DNA of 64,000 nt, taken from NCBI GenBank assembly GCA_963971285.1, contig OZ020259.1, positions 6,572,001 through 6,636,000 of the forward strand, read 5' to 3'. Origin of the DNA: Astropecten irregularis. Lineage: Eukaryota > Echinodermata > Asteroidea > Paxillosida > Astropectinidae. Below the pieces are notes generated by a model that was not told the DNA's origin, ran no database searches, and saw only the letters and a list, made by a program, of their open reading frames with translations. Shown here piece after piece: positions 11,386 through 24,320 of this stretch; positions within the stretch are counted from its first letter, which is position 1; each line of letters starts with the position of its first letter. The position numbers and the translations under genes were made by a program.

Positions 11386-11639
11386 TGTGCTTTTTCTGGA
11401 CTTTTTTTTACCGAGTCTTTTTGAGATTTGCAAAATTCCAAACACCATGCAATGGTCTATTGCACCTATAGAAAGTCTAACTTGGCCTCGTGCAGGCTGT
11501 ATCACATGCTAGTGAGACGGCTCGTCATGCAGTTACATACTCGGAAACGTTATAAGTATCCATATGTTGTAATATATTCCAGTTGAAGGGAGATCCGAGG
11601 TTTTGTTTTACACCAAACAATGATGGTTGTTTTAAAATT

Positions 11640-11970
11640 AAATTCGTCCGCAGAAAGCAGATGCCTGTATCGCATCAAACGGGGACAAGATATCAATATG
11701 CATCCCTACCTATCAAGCTGTGAAAGAAATAATCAGCCGACAGAGGGAGAGAAGCAAGAGATTTAGAACTGAACCAGCTCAACTTGAACAATAAAGCCAT
11801 CAATTCACATCACTTAGTGCGTAATTGAATCATTTTTAACAAATCCATTAGCGGGGCAGGGCATTTACAGACCATTATCGATTCACCATTATCTAATTGT
11901 GCACAAGAAACAAGATTCTCACAATTTTCATTCTGCAATCCTGCAACCTTGAGAAACGTGGATTTCGATG
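11640..11970. repeat. Recurrent upstream block, copy 1
   Basis: Shares ordered words with 50760-51060: TCAAACGG.GACA, CAG.CGACAGAG.GAGA, CAATAAAG, and a strong match at CATTCTGCAA.CCTGCAAC. Part of it also matches 13980-14165 (AATAATCAGCCGACAGAGG) and more weakly 41440-41560. All copies have the same orientation. Here it starts about 250 bases upstream of the minus-strand lectin ATG. It may be a cis-regulatory or leader segment carried by duplication, or simply a dispersed repeat. Confidence 0.55.
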
Positions 11971-11974
11971 CACT

Positions 11975-12739
11975 TGATTCTTATTTCACATTGACAGATA
12001 ATGTATTTATGCATAGACGTATTTCACGGAATGAATTTACTGCATGTGGATCGAATTGAGACTTTTAATTGCATTGATGTGAGAGGCGTAGATTACTCAA
12101 TACCTATTGCTGCTATGGGATTAATTTAAAAAAAAACCATTCATTACCGATTGTTTTGGTGGTCGCAAAGTGGTTATGTGTGGGTGGGATTTAAAACATA
12201 AAGCTAGGCCCGACTGGAAACAGATATAAAAACGACTTTTAAAAGAAAAAATCACTTTCCATACAAGGACCACCAAGCATGGGGATTCGAACCTTCTACA
12301 CACAGAATACTGTAATTAACAAGCCCTATATTTGGGTGTCCAACGAATTCATTAAAACTTGCTCCGTTTTTCCAATCATAAATTATTAAACAACTATATC
12401 CCAAAACTCATTTAATTCGAAAAAGAGACAAAAGAAAGTGAACTGTGAAGATATAGTTTATGATGCATTTTTGGCACACGTAGACTTGACTGACTGAATA
12501 TTCCTCGTGAGAAGGGTGAGTCCGTCAGATGTTGAGTAGGAATGGTTGATGATTTAGCTCTGATGGGTGGATTGAAACTTGATCCATAGTTTGAAGTTTT
12601 GTTCCATATGCCAATAGTCTCCGTGGGAATAAATAATTGTTTGCACACCTTACTCCGTTCAAACACAGGTAGTCACGCCACTTGCGATTCCCCAGCTACT
12701 GCATGGGGAATAACTTGATCAAGATAGTTGTAAGGCAGT
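11975..12739. other. Intergenic; nothing supported
   Basis: On the minus strand near 12283-12295 the word GGTTCGAATCCCC resembles a pol III B box, but no matching A box or cloverleaf was found. Open stretches at 12121-12303 and 12412-12666 show no family signature. Confidence 0.4.
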
Positions 12740-13121
12740 CCATCATTCTATTGTATGTAGCTGACCTCCGCTCCTCCCTCACTTCTCACTCATTGCACAC
12801 CAAGGTTCACTCGGTATCTTGTTTGCTGTAGTCATCAGTCCATGCATCCACCCCGTCCAGCATCAAATAATTGCCGTCGATGAAAATATGTCTCTTCTAG
12901 AGAGCTGCTTATTGCTGCCAGAATGAATGCCACCCAACTAGGCGTACTCTGCCGAGCACAGGAGGTAGAGCTGGATTGGATGAGCAAAGAAGTTCCCTAG
13001 TAATGCCACTTTGAAGGACAGGGTGGTCCACCATGCAAATATTTTCCCACAGAAGAAACTCGAGAAAGCAGCGAGAAATTATGAACATTGAAAGAATCAC
13101 GACGAAACCAAGACTGTTCAT
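12740..13121 (-). pseudogene. Decayed C-type lectin gene
   Basis: A minus-strand ATG at 13121 opens a signal-peptide-like start (MNSLGFVVILSMFIIS). In another frame the DNA then reads GGPPCPSKWHY, an in-frame stop where the intact paralogue has W38, then GTS. After further shifts it covers the SSLEE region and the equivalent of DCNDQETEG. At DNA level the stretch resembles 5690-6030. The copy has at least one frameshift and one internal stop and lacks the C-terminal half, so it is a pseudogene. Confidence 0.75.
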
Positions 13122-13607
13122 ACATTGAAGCTATCCAAACAAACGCATTTCAGATAATTTAAATACAACGGTCTGTTATGATTGTTTCAAAAAATTAGGT
13201 TTGAGTAAATTATACCGGATGACGTCAGCAGTAACATGATGAAGGCAACTGTGTTTGGCTGTTGGGTTTTGGGGAACGATCGAATTTCACGGGAACTATT
13301 TTTTTTGGAACCGAATCAAACCAACGTGCTACAGTCGTCTCAGCTCCAGCCAAGTGAATACAAAACCTGTCAGGTTGAAGATATTAATATTTCAGATAAG
13401 TGGACTGCATCAGACCATCGATGTTTGATCTATTTCCGTATAGAACGCAATGGCATAAAATGACATATATTGGCTATTTTCACTATGCACGATGATGAAT
13501 ATAACATCGATCATCGTGCCACTGACGACGAGATCCCCACTCTCGGGTTAGAATGGCACAATTCGCGCCTGTAGGCCCTATACCGATTACGCTGATTATC
13601 ACGTTGT
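13122..13607. other. Intergenic; nothing supported
   Basis: A plus-strand open stretch at 13236-13463 has no recognisable motif. Confidence 0.35.
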
Positions 13608-13810
13608 CTACGATGAAATATCATTGTCTTCAAGGGAGCTTGGCACGGCCAGAATGCCACCCAACTTGGCGCAATCGGCCCTATCACTCAACCAGGGGGT
13701 GTTGGATTTAATGAAGAAATTAGAAGTATTATGCATAATCGCCACTCCGGAGGAGGGGGAGGGGACAGGGTGGCCTACGGAGAAAGCTTCTACACTTTGC
13801 CGAGCAAGTT
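13608..13810 (-). pseudogene. C-type lectin pseudogene fragment
   Basis: The minus strand encodes DRADCAKLGGILAVPSSLED, nearly identical to residues 56-73 of the lectin at 5542-6030, preceded by a degraded version of the first cysteine loop (the CPP.W..WG.SCY motif is lost). It stops after NDISS at the point where the intact protein continues ENDFIAHDL. Only the middle of the domain remains. Confidence 0.75.
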
Positions 13811-13979
13811 GATATAAAAGCGGCGAATATGATGCAAACTTCAGAAAACTTGACAAAGACAATTGCTCTCGTCCGTGCTAATTATATCAGAAAATAGGAA
13901 TTCGGCACAACAAAAAAGTGCACAAATAAATTAGGACAATGTTTAAAACTATAATGCAAAATTAAGCGAGAAGTTAAAC

Positions 13980-14165
13980 GTTTTGGCACAAGATTTGTCC
14001 GCATAGGGTTTTATGTAGGTATATATCCATACGTATTCCTGATAAATTGTAAACCAACAGCTATCACGGTCAGGAGATGAAATAATCAGCCGACAGAGGC
14101 AGAAAGTGAGAGGATTGTGGGAAGTGCATCAGCCGCTCATCTATCACAACAAAATCAATGTCTAT
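13980..14165. repeat. Recurrent upstream block, copy 2
   Basis: Matches 11700-11800 through AATAATCAGCCGACAGAGG and the following GA-rich and CAGC.GCTCA words. It sits just upstream of the lectin fragment at 13608-13810, the same relation as at 11640-11970. Confidence 0.5.
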
Positions 14166-14685
14166 ATTCCAAAATGTCAAACCATCATCCAGAGTTTTTC
14201 GGAACTAGAGATGGATGCCATGTGTTGCGTCTGGTCAGATAAAAGGAGGTACCTGTACATGTTATAGATGTTGTGGCGCATCCGTGAAGGGGGGGGGGGG
14301 GGTGGAAGCATGATGGGTATAGACAGGTGCAAATCCTATTATGCATGGATATCTCAACAATAATGAAAATTCTTAAAAACTTTCTAGGCTCCTTGGGGTT
14401 TTCGTACGTGTTGGAATTGTGCTTAAATTTGATGTGCGATATTGTGGTGGACAAATGTTTACATGGTGTTCTTAAGGTGAAGGATATGCAGGATGGTAAG
14501 AATGTGGATAAGATATCCCTCCCCGCCAGTGACCAATAAAAGGCAATGACACCATGGACCGTGAGTTGAGTGGCCTGACATAAATAAGAGTAACGTTTAT
14601 ATTTAGGAAAAGTCTGTTGACCTCCGAAGTATTTACAGTATTTAAAGATGTAAAGATATATTTTTTTTAATCAATGAGGGTCCAA
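14166..14685. other. Intergenic; G tract
   Basis: Contains a G run at about 14289-14302. No supported gene. Confidence 0.35.
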
Positions 14686-14935
14686 ACGTGAAGCATTTGT
14701 GGAGGAGTACATGTATGGTCCAGGAGGAAGTATACTCCCCTCGCAATGGCGATTGCCTCATTGACATATTATGTATGTCATCACTCACAAGTGAAGCAAG
14801 TTTGGGTGCAAGGGAACAACCTCTCGAGAGGAGTACATGTATAGGGGGAAGTGTCGTGTCAGTATTGGAATGCCCTTATAGGTACACTCCCCTGGAGAGT
14901 GTACATATAAGGGCAATGTGAACATCAGAATTCTG
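14686..14935. repeat. Cluster of short hairpins
   Basis: Two copies of GGAGTACATGTAT lie about 135 bases apart. A long stem forms from TGCCCTTATAGGTACACT and its near-perfect complement at 14869-14916. Smaller inverted words lie around 14760-14800. It looks like a fold-back element remnant; no ends or target duplication could be fixed. Confidence 0.4.
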
Positions 14936-15110
14936 CACCAGATGCATGCGTATTAACTGTACGGTGTAAATTAATGACCCGAAATTTCCTGATATTTGAG
15001 TATACTTTGGCGTAACAAATAAACATTTTCTCCAAGCATGACACTGCTGAATTTGGTACGAGATGAACAGTTACACGTTAGGTAAATGTGCCTTTAATAC
15101 GGGCACTTTT

Positions 15111-15150
15111 AAATAATCTAAAATTGCTTAAAAGCAATTTTAGATTATTT
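15111..15150. repeat. Perfect 18-bp-stem hairpin
   Basis: AAATAATCTAAAATTGCT and its exact reverse complement are separated by four bases. No U tail or gene context shows a terminator role. Confidence 0.7.
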
Positions 15151-15907
15151 GACCTTCTTAATGTTTGTTTCTCTCAACTATTTTCACTTAACAATGAACA
15201 ACAAAGTTGATATTTTATGAAAGTTTTTGGTTTACTTGAAATGAAATTGACTTGAAAATAACCTTAATTTTTTGCCATGATTTGGACACCCTGTCCATGA
15301 TTCGGACAAACATGAAAAAATGCTAAAAAAAAACATGCCTTGCAAAATAAAACAATACTTCATCAATGCAGTGGGCAAAATCAGTAAGGTGCCACCATTT
15401 ATTTTCCAAAAAAGTGTCATTTGACTGCTCAGAACTAAAAAAAAGAAAATTGGTGCATTGACACATCCAGGACTTAATTTTCAGAGTTTTAGATAAAAAA
15501 CAGGGCATTTCGGCCATGTTCTGAAACTGGACTCCATTCCGCCCGTGTGCTCCCCTGCGCACGACTCTAGTGTGTACAAAGTCAATGGCGTAGATATTAG
15601 ACTCCAGCCATTGGCAAAATGAGCGGCAGTCAATGGAGTGGAGTGTAAATTTAGAAGAATGCAGGCATTTCTCCAATTTACTTCTAAAAATGGAACATAC
15701 ACAAGCCACAAAATTATTTTGGCATATTTTTTAGCGACTCTGGGGGCCTGGGTAGCATAAATCAATGGAGTGTCAAAAATCATGGCACATATACCTTGGC
15801 TTCTGGACAAGGACATTTATGCAAGTTCAAATTGGCAACGCAGCTTTCCATAATTTGGACCTTGATGGTATATTGATGAACAGAATATACCAGTTTCATA
15901 TAAAAAA
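15151..15907. other. Intergenic; no supported gene
   Basis: Several overlapping open stretches lie on the minus strand (15232-15816) with no domain signature and mutually exclusive frames. The words CAATGGAGTG and CAATGG.GTAGA recur internally, which suggests repeat-derived DNA. Confidence 0.4.
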
Positions 15908-18900
15908 CTAGACCTGTGTTTGTTGACAAACACTGAGCTGTTTCGCGTATGTTTTATAAATAATATGAAAAATAAACATGAACGCAATTGGCTCTGTGCA
16001 GAAAAAAGCAAATCAGTGGTGTCTTCATTACTATAGACCAGCGTGCATAGTATGTATGGTTGTGCTTATGGGCAGTGGAAACAGCAAAATGATTGATTTT
16101 CTAGCTCGTCGTGCTCCATTCACGTGTACACAATTATCCCACTACTTCAGATAGCAATATCAGCGGTCCAAAAAGTTCCAAAGCCCGTGTTTTGTGTTAT
16201 GTTCGACTCTAAATGGCCAAATTAATTATTTAAAAAATCAATAAAAAATCAACCGATGACATCATCATGACGTCACTTCACTTTAGGAATACTAATACCA
16301 TTTCCTACCTATCCACCAAGTTTCATTACGATCAGATATTCGCTTACACAATTGTCCCACTACTTCAGATAGCCATATCAGCGGTCCAAAAAGTTCCAAA
16401 GCCCGTGTTTTGTGTTATGTTCGACTCTAAATGGCCAAATTAATTATTAAAAAAAATCAATAACAAATCAGACGATGACATCATCATGACGTCACTTCAC
16501 TTTAGGATACTAGTACCATTCCCTACCTACCCAACAAGTGACTTCACCATCGGATATTCCCTTATATGTGAATCTGAAAATCGGCTTTTTGATGACGTCA
16601 TCATGACGTCACACATTTTTGGTAAATTGTGGCATATGCCTATAACCTAACAAACATTTTACCGAAAGAATTTCGAAAATACGATTTGTCGTTCAGGAGA
16701 TATAAAGAAAAGGTCAAAAAATTGAATAATTCGTATAAAATCACACGATGACGTCATCGACACGTGACCGCAATTTGTATCTATAACACGTCCCCATATA
16801 CTTGCATACCAAGTTTGAGTTGCATCGGACTTGCCGTTTTGGAGATAAAGAGCCCTACAATTTGCACATCTATTATGACGTAATTGTGCACGTGATGACG
16901 TCACGATGACGTAAATACGCGGGACACTACTCGGGGTGGTGGTCTAACGATGTGCCAAGTATGAAGTTGATCGGAATTGGCATAATGGTAGAAGTGACTC
17001 GTAGAAAAACCCTGTGTTAAGTCTATTGGAAAAAAGTGGAAAAAGAAGAAAAACTAGACCTGTGTTTGTTGACAAACACTGAGCTGTTTCGCGTATGTTT
17101 TTAAAAATAATATGAAAAACAAACATGAACACAATTGTCCCAGTACAGAGAAATAGCGGTGTTTTAATTGTCGTAAACAACTAACAGGAGCGTCGTCACT
17201 CGTCCATTAATACACGTTTACAGATACATGTACATACACATGCCCATGGGAAACACATAAATGGCTGAGTCTACTATAGGCCAGCGCACATAGTATGTAT
17301 GGTTGTGCATATGGGCGGTGGAAACACCAAAATGATTGATTTTGTAGCTCGTCGTGCTCCGTTCACGTGTACACAATTGGCCCACTACTATATATAGCCA
17401 TATCAGCGGTCCAAAAAGTTCCAAAGCACGTGTTTTGTGTTATGTTTCACTCTAGTCTAAATGTCAAAATTAATTATTCAAAAAAAAAAACAATACAAAA
17501 TCAGGCGATGACGTCATCGTGACGTCACTCCAAATAAGTGATACTAATACCATTTCTTACCTATCCACCAAGTTTCATTACGATCGGATATTCGTTTATA
17601 TGTGTTTCTGGGAACAAATGGCAAAATTAAATTTTCAAAAATCAATAAAAAAATCAGCCGATGACGTCATCGTGACGTAACTTCACATTTAGGATACTAG
17701 TACCATTCGATACACCCACCAAGTTTCATTACCATCGGATATTCCCTTATGTGTGAATCTGAAAATCGGCTTTTTGATGACGTCATCATGGCGTCACAAC
17801 TTTTTGGTATTTTGTGGCATGTGCCTATAGCCTAACAAACATTTTGCCTAAAGAATTTCGAAAAAAAACGACTTGTCGTTCATGAGATATAAAGAAAAGG
17901 TCCAAAAATTGAATAATTCGTTAAAAAAATCATATGATGACGTCATCAACACGTGACTGCAATTTTTGTATATAACATGTCCCCATATACTTGCATACCA
18001 AGTTTGAGTTGCATTGGACTTGCAGTTCCGGAGATAAAGAGCCCTGAAATGTGCACATTTATGATGACGTCATGGTGCACGTGATGACGTCACGATGACG
18101 TACATACTCGGGACACTATTCGGGATGTTGGTCTAACTATGTGCCAAGTATGAAGTTGATCGGAATTGGCGTAAGGGTAGAAGTGACTTGCATAAAAAAC
18201 CCGTGTTATGTCTATGGGAAAAAAGTGGAATAAAAAAACAAAATAAGAAAAACAAAATAAGACTAGACCTGTGTTTGTAGCAACAAACACTGAGCTGTTT
18301 CGCGTATGTTTTATAAAATGTAAAAAACAAACGTACACAATTGGCCCAGGACAGAGAAATAGTTTATCAGCGGTGTCTTTATTGTTTTTAACAACTACAT
18401 GTACATGTATCAGGAACGTCGTCAGTCGTCCATCAATACACGTATACAGAATCATAAACACCATGAGCAACACAGAAATGGCCGAGTCTACTATATGCCA
18501 ACCCGCGTAGTATGTATGGTTGTGCATATGAGTTGTGAAAACAGCAAAATGACTGATTTTCTAGCTCGCCGTGCTCCGTTCACGTGTACACAATTGGCCC
18601 ACTACCACGGATAGCCATATCAGCAGTCCAAAAAGTTCCAAAGCACGTGTTTTGTGTTATGTTTGACTCTAAATGGCAAAATTAATTATTCAAAAAAATT
18701 AATAAAAAATCAGGCGATAACGTAATCGTGACGTCACTTCACAGTAGGGATACTAATACCATTTCCTACCAACCCACCAAGTTTCATTACGATCGGATGT
18801 TCGCTTATATGCGTTTCTGGGAAAAAATGGCAAAATTAAATATTCAAAAATCAATAAAAAAATCAGCCGATGACGTCATCGTGACGTCACTTCACATTTA

Positions 18901-20704
18901 GGATACTAGTACCATTCCCTACCTACCCACCAAGTTTCATCACCATCGGATATTCCCTTATATATGAATCTGAAAATCGGCTTTTTGATGACGTCATCAT
19001 GACGTCACCACTTTTTGATATTTTATGGCACGTGCCTATAGCCCAACAAACATTTTACCGAAAGAATTTCGAAAATACGATTTGTCGTTCATGAGATATA
19101 AAGAAAAGGTCCAAAAATTGAATAATTCGTATAAAATCCCACGATGACGTCATCGACACGTGACTGCAATTTTTGTCTATAACACGTCCCCATATACTTG
19201 CATACCAAGTTTGAGTTGCATCGGACTTGCCGTTCCGGAGATAAAGAGCCCTAAAATTTGCACTTTTATGATGACGTAATTGTGCACGTGATGACGTCAC
19301 GATGACGTACTTACGCGGGACACTATTCGGGGTGGTGGTCTAACTATGTGCCAAGTATAAAGTTGATCGGAATTGGCATAATGGTAGAAGTGGCTCTTAG
19401 AAAACCCCTGTGTTATGTCTATGGGAAAAAAGTGGAAAAAGAAAAAAAAAAAAAGGAAAAAAGAAAAACTAGATGTGTTTGTTGACAAACACTGAGCTGT
19501 TTCGCGTATGTTTTTATAAATAATATGAAAAACAAACATGAACGCAATTGGCCCAGTACAGAGAAATAGCGGTGTTTAAATTGTCGTAAACAACTACATG
19601 TATCAGGAGCGTCGTCACTCGTCCACCCATACTCGTACACTGTATACAAATTGGTGTACATACAGTACAAATGCCCATGAGAAACACAGAATAGCCGAGT
19701 CTATTATAGACCAGCGCGCGTAGTATGTATGGTTGTGCATATGGGCGGTGGAAAAAACAAAATGATTGATTTTCTAGCTATGTCGTGCTCCGTTCACGTG
19801 TACACAAGTCAATTGGCGCACTACTATAGATAGCCATATCAGCAGTCCAAAAAGTTACAAGGACCGTGTTTTGTGTTATGTTTGACTCTAAATGGCAAAA
19901 TTAATAATTCAAAAAAATCAATAAAAAATCAGTCGATCACCTCATCGTGACGTTACTTCACATTTGGAATAGAAATAGCATTTCCTACCTCCCCACCAAG
20001 TTTCATCACGATCGGATATTAGCTTATATGTGTTTCTGGGAAAAAATGGCAAAATTTAATATTCAAAAATCAATAAAAAATCAGCCGATGACGTCATCGT
20101 GACGTCACTTCAGATTAAGGATACTAGTACCATTCCCTACATATCCACCAAGTTTCATCACCATCGGATATTCCCTTATATGTGAATCAGAAAATCGGCT
20201 TTTTGATGACGTCATCATGACGTCACCACTTTTTGGTATTTTATGTCACGTGCCTATAGCCTAACAAACATTTTACCGAAAGAATTTCAAAAATACGATT
20301 TGTCGTTCATGAGATATAAAGAAAAGGTCCAAAAATTGAATAATTCGTATAAAATCGCACGATGACGTCATCAACACGTGACTGCAATTTTTGTCTATAA
20401 CACGTCCCCATATACTTACATACCAAGTTTGAGTTGCATCGGACTTGCCGTTCCGGAGTTAAAGAGCCCTAAAATTTGCACTTTTATGATTACGTAACTG
20501 TGCACGTGATGACGTCACGATGACGTACATACGCGGGACACTATTCGGGGTGCTGGTCTAACTATGTGCCAAGTATAAAGTTGATCGGAATTGGCATAAT
20601 GGTAGAAGTGGCTCTTAGAAAACCCCTGTGTTATGTCTATGGGAAAAAAGTGGAAAAAGAAAAAAAAAAAAAGGAAAAAAGAAAAAAAAAATAAGAAAAA
20701 CAAA
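15908..20704 (+). repeat. Composite satellite, subfamily A: four tandem units of about 1.15-1.2 kb
   Basis: Units start at CTAG junctions at 15908, 17055, 18263 and 19469 (spacings 1147, 1208 and 1206). Each opens with a GTGTTTGT/ACAAACAC stem followed by GAGCTGTTTCGCGTATG. Each contains repeated lines of the type CCAAGTTTCAT.A.GATCGG, many TGACGTCA palindromes, CACGTG words, and a 3' A-rich tail after GTCTATGGGAAAA. Unit 1 has a slightly different 5' half. All units are head to tail on the plus strand. No protein is encoded; open frames here are short and not conserved between units. Confidence 0.9.
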
Positions 20705-20767
20705 AGCTGTTCCGCCGCATGCGAAACAGCTAAAAAACAAAAGCTGATCCGCTGCATGCGAAACAGA
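20705..20767 (+). repeat. Junction hairpin modules 1
   Basis: Two short hairpins, AGCTGTTCCGC..GCGAAACAGCT (20705-20731) and a less perfect AGCTGATCCGC..GCGAAACAG (20742-20766), each followed by an A-rich linker, lie between the last A unit and the first B unit. Their arms resemble the A-unit opening word AGCTGTTTCGC. Confidence 0.75.
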
Positions 20768-20984
20768 TAAAAACGAGAAGGTTGTGTCCGTTGAAAACAG
20801 AACACATGGCTTTCCCGCATATGATACATAAAAACAAATTCTCAAATTAATTCATATTACTTATTTCGTTTGATTAAGACATGGTTTAATAGTAACCATT
20901 TTTCAATGTACATTGTAGAAAACAAAAAATTGAACCCATTTGTTGCAGGGTTAAGGAAACAAATTGCTTGTCAATTAGAATTGT

Positions 20985-21545
20985 GTCACAAAGAAAGACC
21001 TTGCCTAACATTGACTTTTGGTGCAAGAATCATGATCATAGCTCTTACCACTTTTAAATGATAAGCTACTTCCTGCTTGACCGGAAGTAGAGGTCACAAC
21101 GGTCAAGCAATGTTACACAAATGAAAGACATTGCCTAACATTGACCTTCGGTGAACAAATCATGATCAAAGCTCTTAACACTTTTAAATGGGGACCTATT
21201 TCCTGTTTGAGCGGAAGTAGAGGTCACAGAGGTCAAGCTATGTAATACAAATGAAGGACCTTGCCTAACATTGACTTTTGGTGAAATAATCATGATCATA
21301 CATGTTAGCACATTCAAATGAGGTGCTACTTCCTGTTTGACCGGAAGTAGAGGTCACAGGGGTCAACCAATGTGTCAAACAGAAAAACCTTGCCTAACAT
21401 TCACTTTTGCTGAAAGAATTATGATCATAGCTTTTACCACTTTTAAATGAGAACCTACTTCCTGTTTGACCGGAAGTAGAGGTCACAGAGGTCAATAACG
21501 TGTCACAAAGAAAGACCCTGCCCAACAGTCACTTTTGGCGAAAGA
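20985..21545 (+). repeat. 130-bp tandem repeats inside a B unit
   Basis: The word TTGCCTAACA (or a close variant) recurs at 21000, 21130, 21260, 21389 and 21519, a period of 129-130. Each copy contains ATCATGATCA, ACTTCCTGTTTGACCGGAAG and AGGTCACAGAGGTCA. Further copies occur at 21640-21800, 22420-22720, 25330-25680 and 31480-31640. Confidence 0.88.
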
Positions 21546-22128
21546 ATCAACTTAATATCTCAAACTGTTGATTTTTTGTTGATTTTTTAAGATTTTGATT
21601 ATTAAATTCAAATCGCTAGTCACATGAAGAGGTCACAGAGGTCAAGCAATGTGTCACAAAGAAAGATCTTGCCTAACATTGACATTTGGTGAAAGAATCA
21701 TGATTTTAGCTCTTACCACTTTTAAACGAGGAGCTACTTCCTGTTTGACCGGAATTATAGGTCACAAAGGTCAAGCAATGTGTCACAACGAAAGACCCTG
21801 CCCAACAGTCACTTTTGGTGAAAGAATCAACTTAATATCTCAAACCGTTGATTTTTTTGTTGATTTTTAAAGATTTTGATTATTAAATTTAAATCGCTGG
21901 TCATATGACACCTGATGACGTCATGATGATGAAAAGTTTCGGGAGACAACTACCCTATATGGTCTTCCTTCAGACCAAGTTAAGTTAAAATCGGGTGTTT
22001 AAAAATGGCCAAAGTGGTTTGCAGAATACCCCTGTGCTTTGTCTATGGGAGTTTGGCGACAAGAAGAGGAAGAGGAAGAAGAGGAAGGAAGTAAAAAAAA
22101 AACAAAAAAAAACACAACAGAAATAAAG

Positions 22129-22205
22129 GCTTTTTCGCTTGCGCGAAAAAGCAAAAAAAATAAAAAAGAACAAAAACAAAGGCTTTTCGCTTCCGCGAAA
22201 AAGCC
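22129..22205 (+). repeat. Junction hairpin modules 2
   Basis: Two hairpins, GCTTTTTCGC/GCGAAAAAGC (22129-22152) and GGCTTTTCGC/GCGAAAAAGCC (22181-22205), are separated by an A-rich linker and followed by AA then CTAG. The next unit's opening word is GGCTTTTCCGC. Confidence 0.8.
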
Positions 22206-22774
22206 AACTAGAGGTTGTGTCTGTTGAAAACAGAACACATGGCTTTTCCGCATATGATACATAAACACAAATTCTCAAATTAATTCATATTACTTATTTT
22301 GTTTGATTAAGACATGGTTTAATAGTATCCATATTTCAATGTAGAAAACTAAAAATTTAACCCATTTGTTGCAGGGTTAATGAAACAAATTGCTTGTCAA
22401 TTAGAATTGTGTCACAAAGAAAGACCTTGCCTAACATTGACTTTCGGTGAAAGAATCATGATCATAGCTCTTACCACTTTAAAATGAGGAGCTACTTCCT
22501 GTTTGACCGGAAGTAGAGGTCACAAAGGTCAAGCAATGTGTCACAAATAAAGACCCAGCCTAACAATTACTTTTGGTGAACGAATCATAATCAAAGCTCT
22601 TAAAACTTTTAAATGAGGACCTACTTCCTGTTTGACCGGAAGTAGAGGTCACAGAGGTCAAGCAATGTGCCACAAAGAAAGACCCTGCCTAACAATCACG
22701 TTTGGTGAATGAATCAACTTTATATCACAAACCGTTGATTTTTTGTTTTAATCCAAAGAGGGCGCCATTCAAAA

Positions 22775-22985
22775 CCATGTGCTCGATTCATGCATTACTT
22801 GAAAGGTAGATTGTTACGCATGCGTAGTTGTCTTGTCAAAACAGTATTTACGCTGGCAACTAAGATAAGGAAATGAAGGAGAATACGGCATAAATAACAC
22901 AGGCCATCAACCAAATGCCCGCGCCTTGCATTTAATATTTTTACGTACAAGTAAATGGGCTAGCGTGAAAAATATTTTTAAAAAT
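22775..22985 (+). repeat. ORF-like module, decayed copy 1
   Basis: Begins GGGCGCCATTCAAAACC and continues collinearly with the modules at 24033, 27770 and 29570, but the reading frame is broken. See the module at 27701-28021. Confidence 0.6.
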
Positions 22986-23921
22986 CATAAAAAATAAAAC
23001 AAATGACGCTGTCTTGACGTTACTTAACATTTACGATCCCGAACCTCCATTTTACCAACCTACCAATTTTCAAGGCGATCGGCAGTTCCTGCTATGCGTT
23101 ATAAAAATCGCATTTTTTATGACGTCATGATTACGTCACCGAATTTGTGTCTATGCAGTGTTCATCTATGGTGTATGCTGAAGAATTATCAAAAAGAAAT
23201 TCAAAGATATCTTGTTTCGTTTACTAGATATCGTTAAAAGAACTTTAATGACCCAAAATTTCAATAAATCATTACAAATCAGGGAATGACGTCATGATGA
23301 CGTCATTGCAATTTTCCGATATAACACTTCCCGACTTATATACATACCAAGTTTCAACTTAATCAAACTTAGGGTTCGTTCATAATTGATGTCTGAAGTT
23401 TGCCCCTTTAAGACACTGTCACGTGACACCTGGTGACGTCATGATGACGACAAGTTTCGGGAGACAACTACCCTATATGGACTTCCTTCAGACCAGGTTT
23501 GGTTAAGATCGACTATTTATAAATGACCAAAGTGGGGTCTAGAAAACCCCTGTGTAAAGTCAATGGGATTTTGGCGGAAGATGAGGGAAACAAAAATAAA
23601 GATTGTGTCTGTTTAAAACAGAACACATGGCTTTTCCGCATAATGATATAAAATATTTCTCCAATTAAAACACATCACTTATTTTGTTTGATTGAGACAG
23701 ATGCTTTAGAAGTGACCGTATCTAAATGTAGAAAACTTGAGTTAAACAAATCACTTTTGGAGCTTTGAAGTGTGCCCCTTTAATCTTACGTCACGTGCCT
23801 TGGCCACATAAAGTGGTTTTATAAAACTATGTGTGACTGTGTGCCATATAGATGCAAACGGGTAAACACTGCCGTCTGACAACAAAGCACCCCTGACATG
23901 GCCTAACGAATAACAGTCATC

Positions 23922-24040
23922 CGAGCAGACGGTTTTGAATGGCGCCCTCTTTTGATTAAAACAAGCAACTATGTACTTTGATTACTGATCAAAATAGGGC
24001 GCCATTCAAAACCGTGTGCTCGGATTACCGATTCATGCAT
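23922..24040. repeat. Long inverted repeat around GGCGCC
   Basis: The left arm CCGAGCAGACGGTTTTGAAT...GGCGCCCT and the right arm AGGGCGCCATTCAAAACCG...GCTCGG pair over roughly 40 bases with a loop of about 30. A second copy lies at 27680-27790. In the modules at 22775 and 29570 only the right arm is present. Confidence 0.75.
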
Positions 24041-24320
24041 TACTGAAAACGGTCTAAGTAGATTGTTGCGTGTGCGTGATTGTCTTGTCAAAAACAGCAT
24101 TTACGCTGTAGGCAACTATGATAAGGAAAAGGAGAACACGGCATATATAAAGCAGGCAAACAACCTTTCGGGCGCCTGGCATGAATGGTGTTTCAGTCGT
24201 ATGTTTAATTTTATGACCAATATTTTCACGTACAAAGCTCTGTACAAGTCATTGGGCTACCGTGAGAAAGATAAAAAAAATCATAAAAATTCAAGTGATG
24301 ACGCCGTCGTGACGTAACTT
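24033..24320 (+). repeat. ORF-like module, copy 2
   Basis: Carries an open frame at 24063-24317 (84 codons) with phrases CLVKNSIYAVGNYDKEKENT and WHEWCF, shared with the module at 27701-28021. A TATATAAAG word lies inside. It could be a relic coding segment of the element that founded the array, or a conserved non-coding segment that happens to be open. Confidence 0.5.

Noticed and set aside
15232-15816. Several overlapping minus-strand open stretches of 62 to 128 codons.
   Set aside because: Mutually exclusive frames, no motif, probably repeat DNA.
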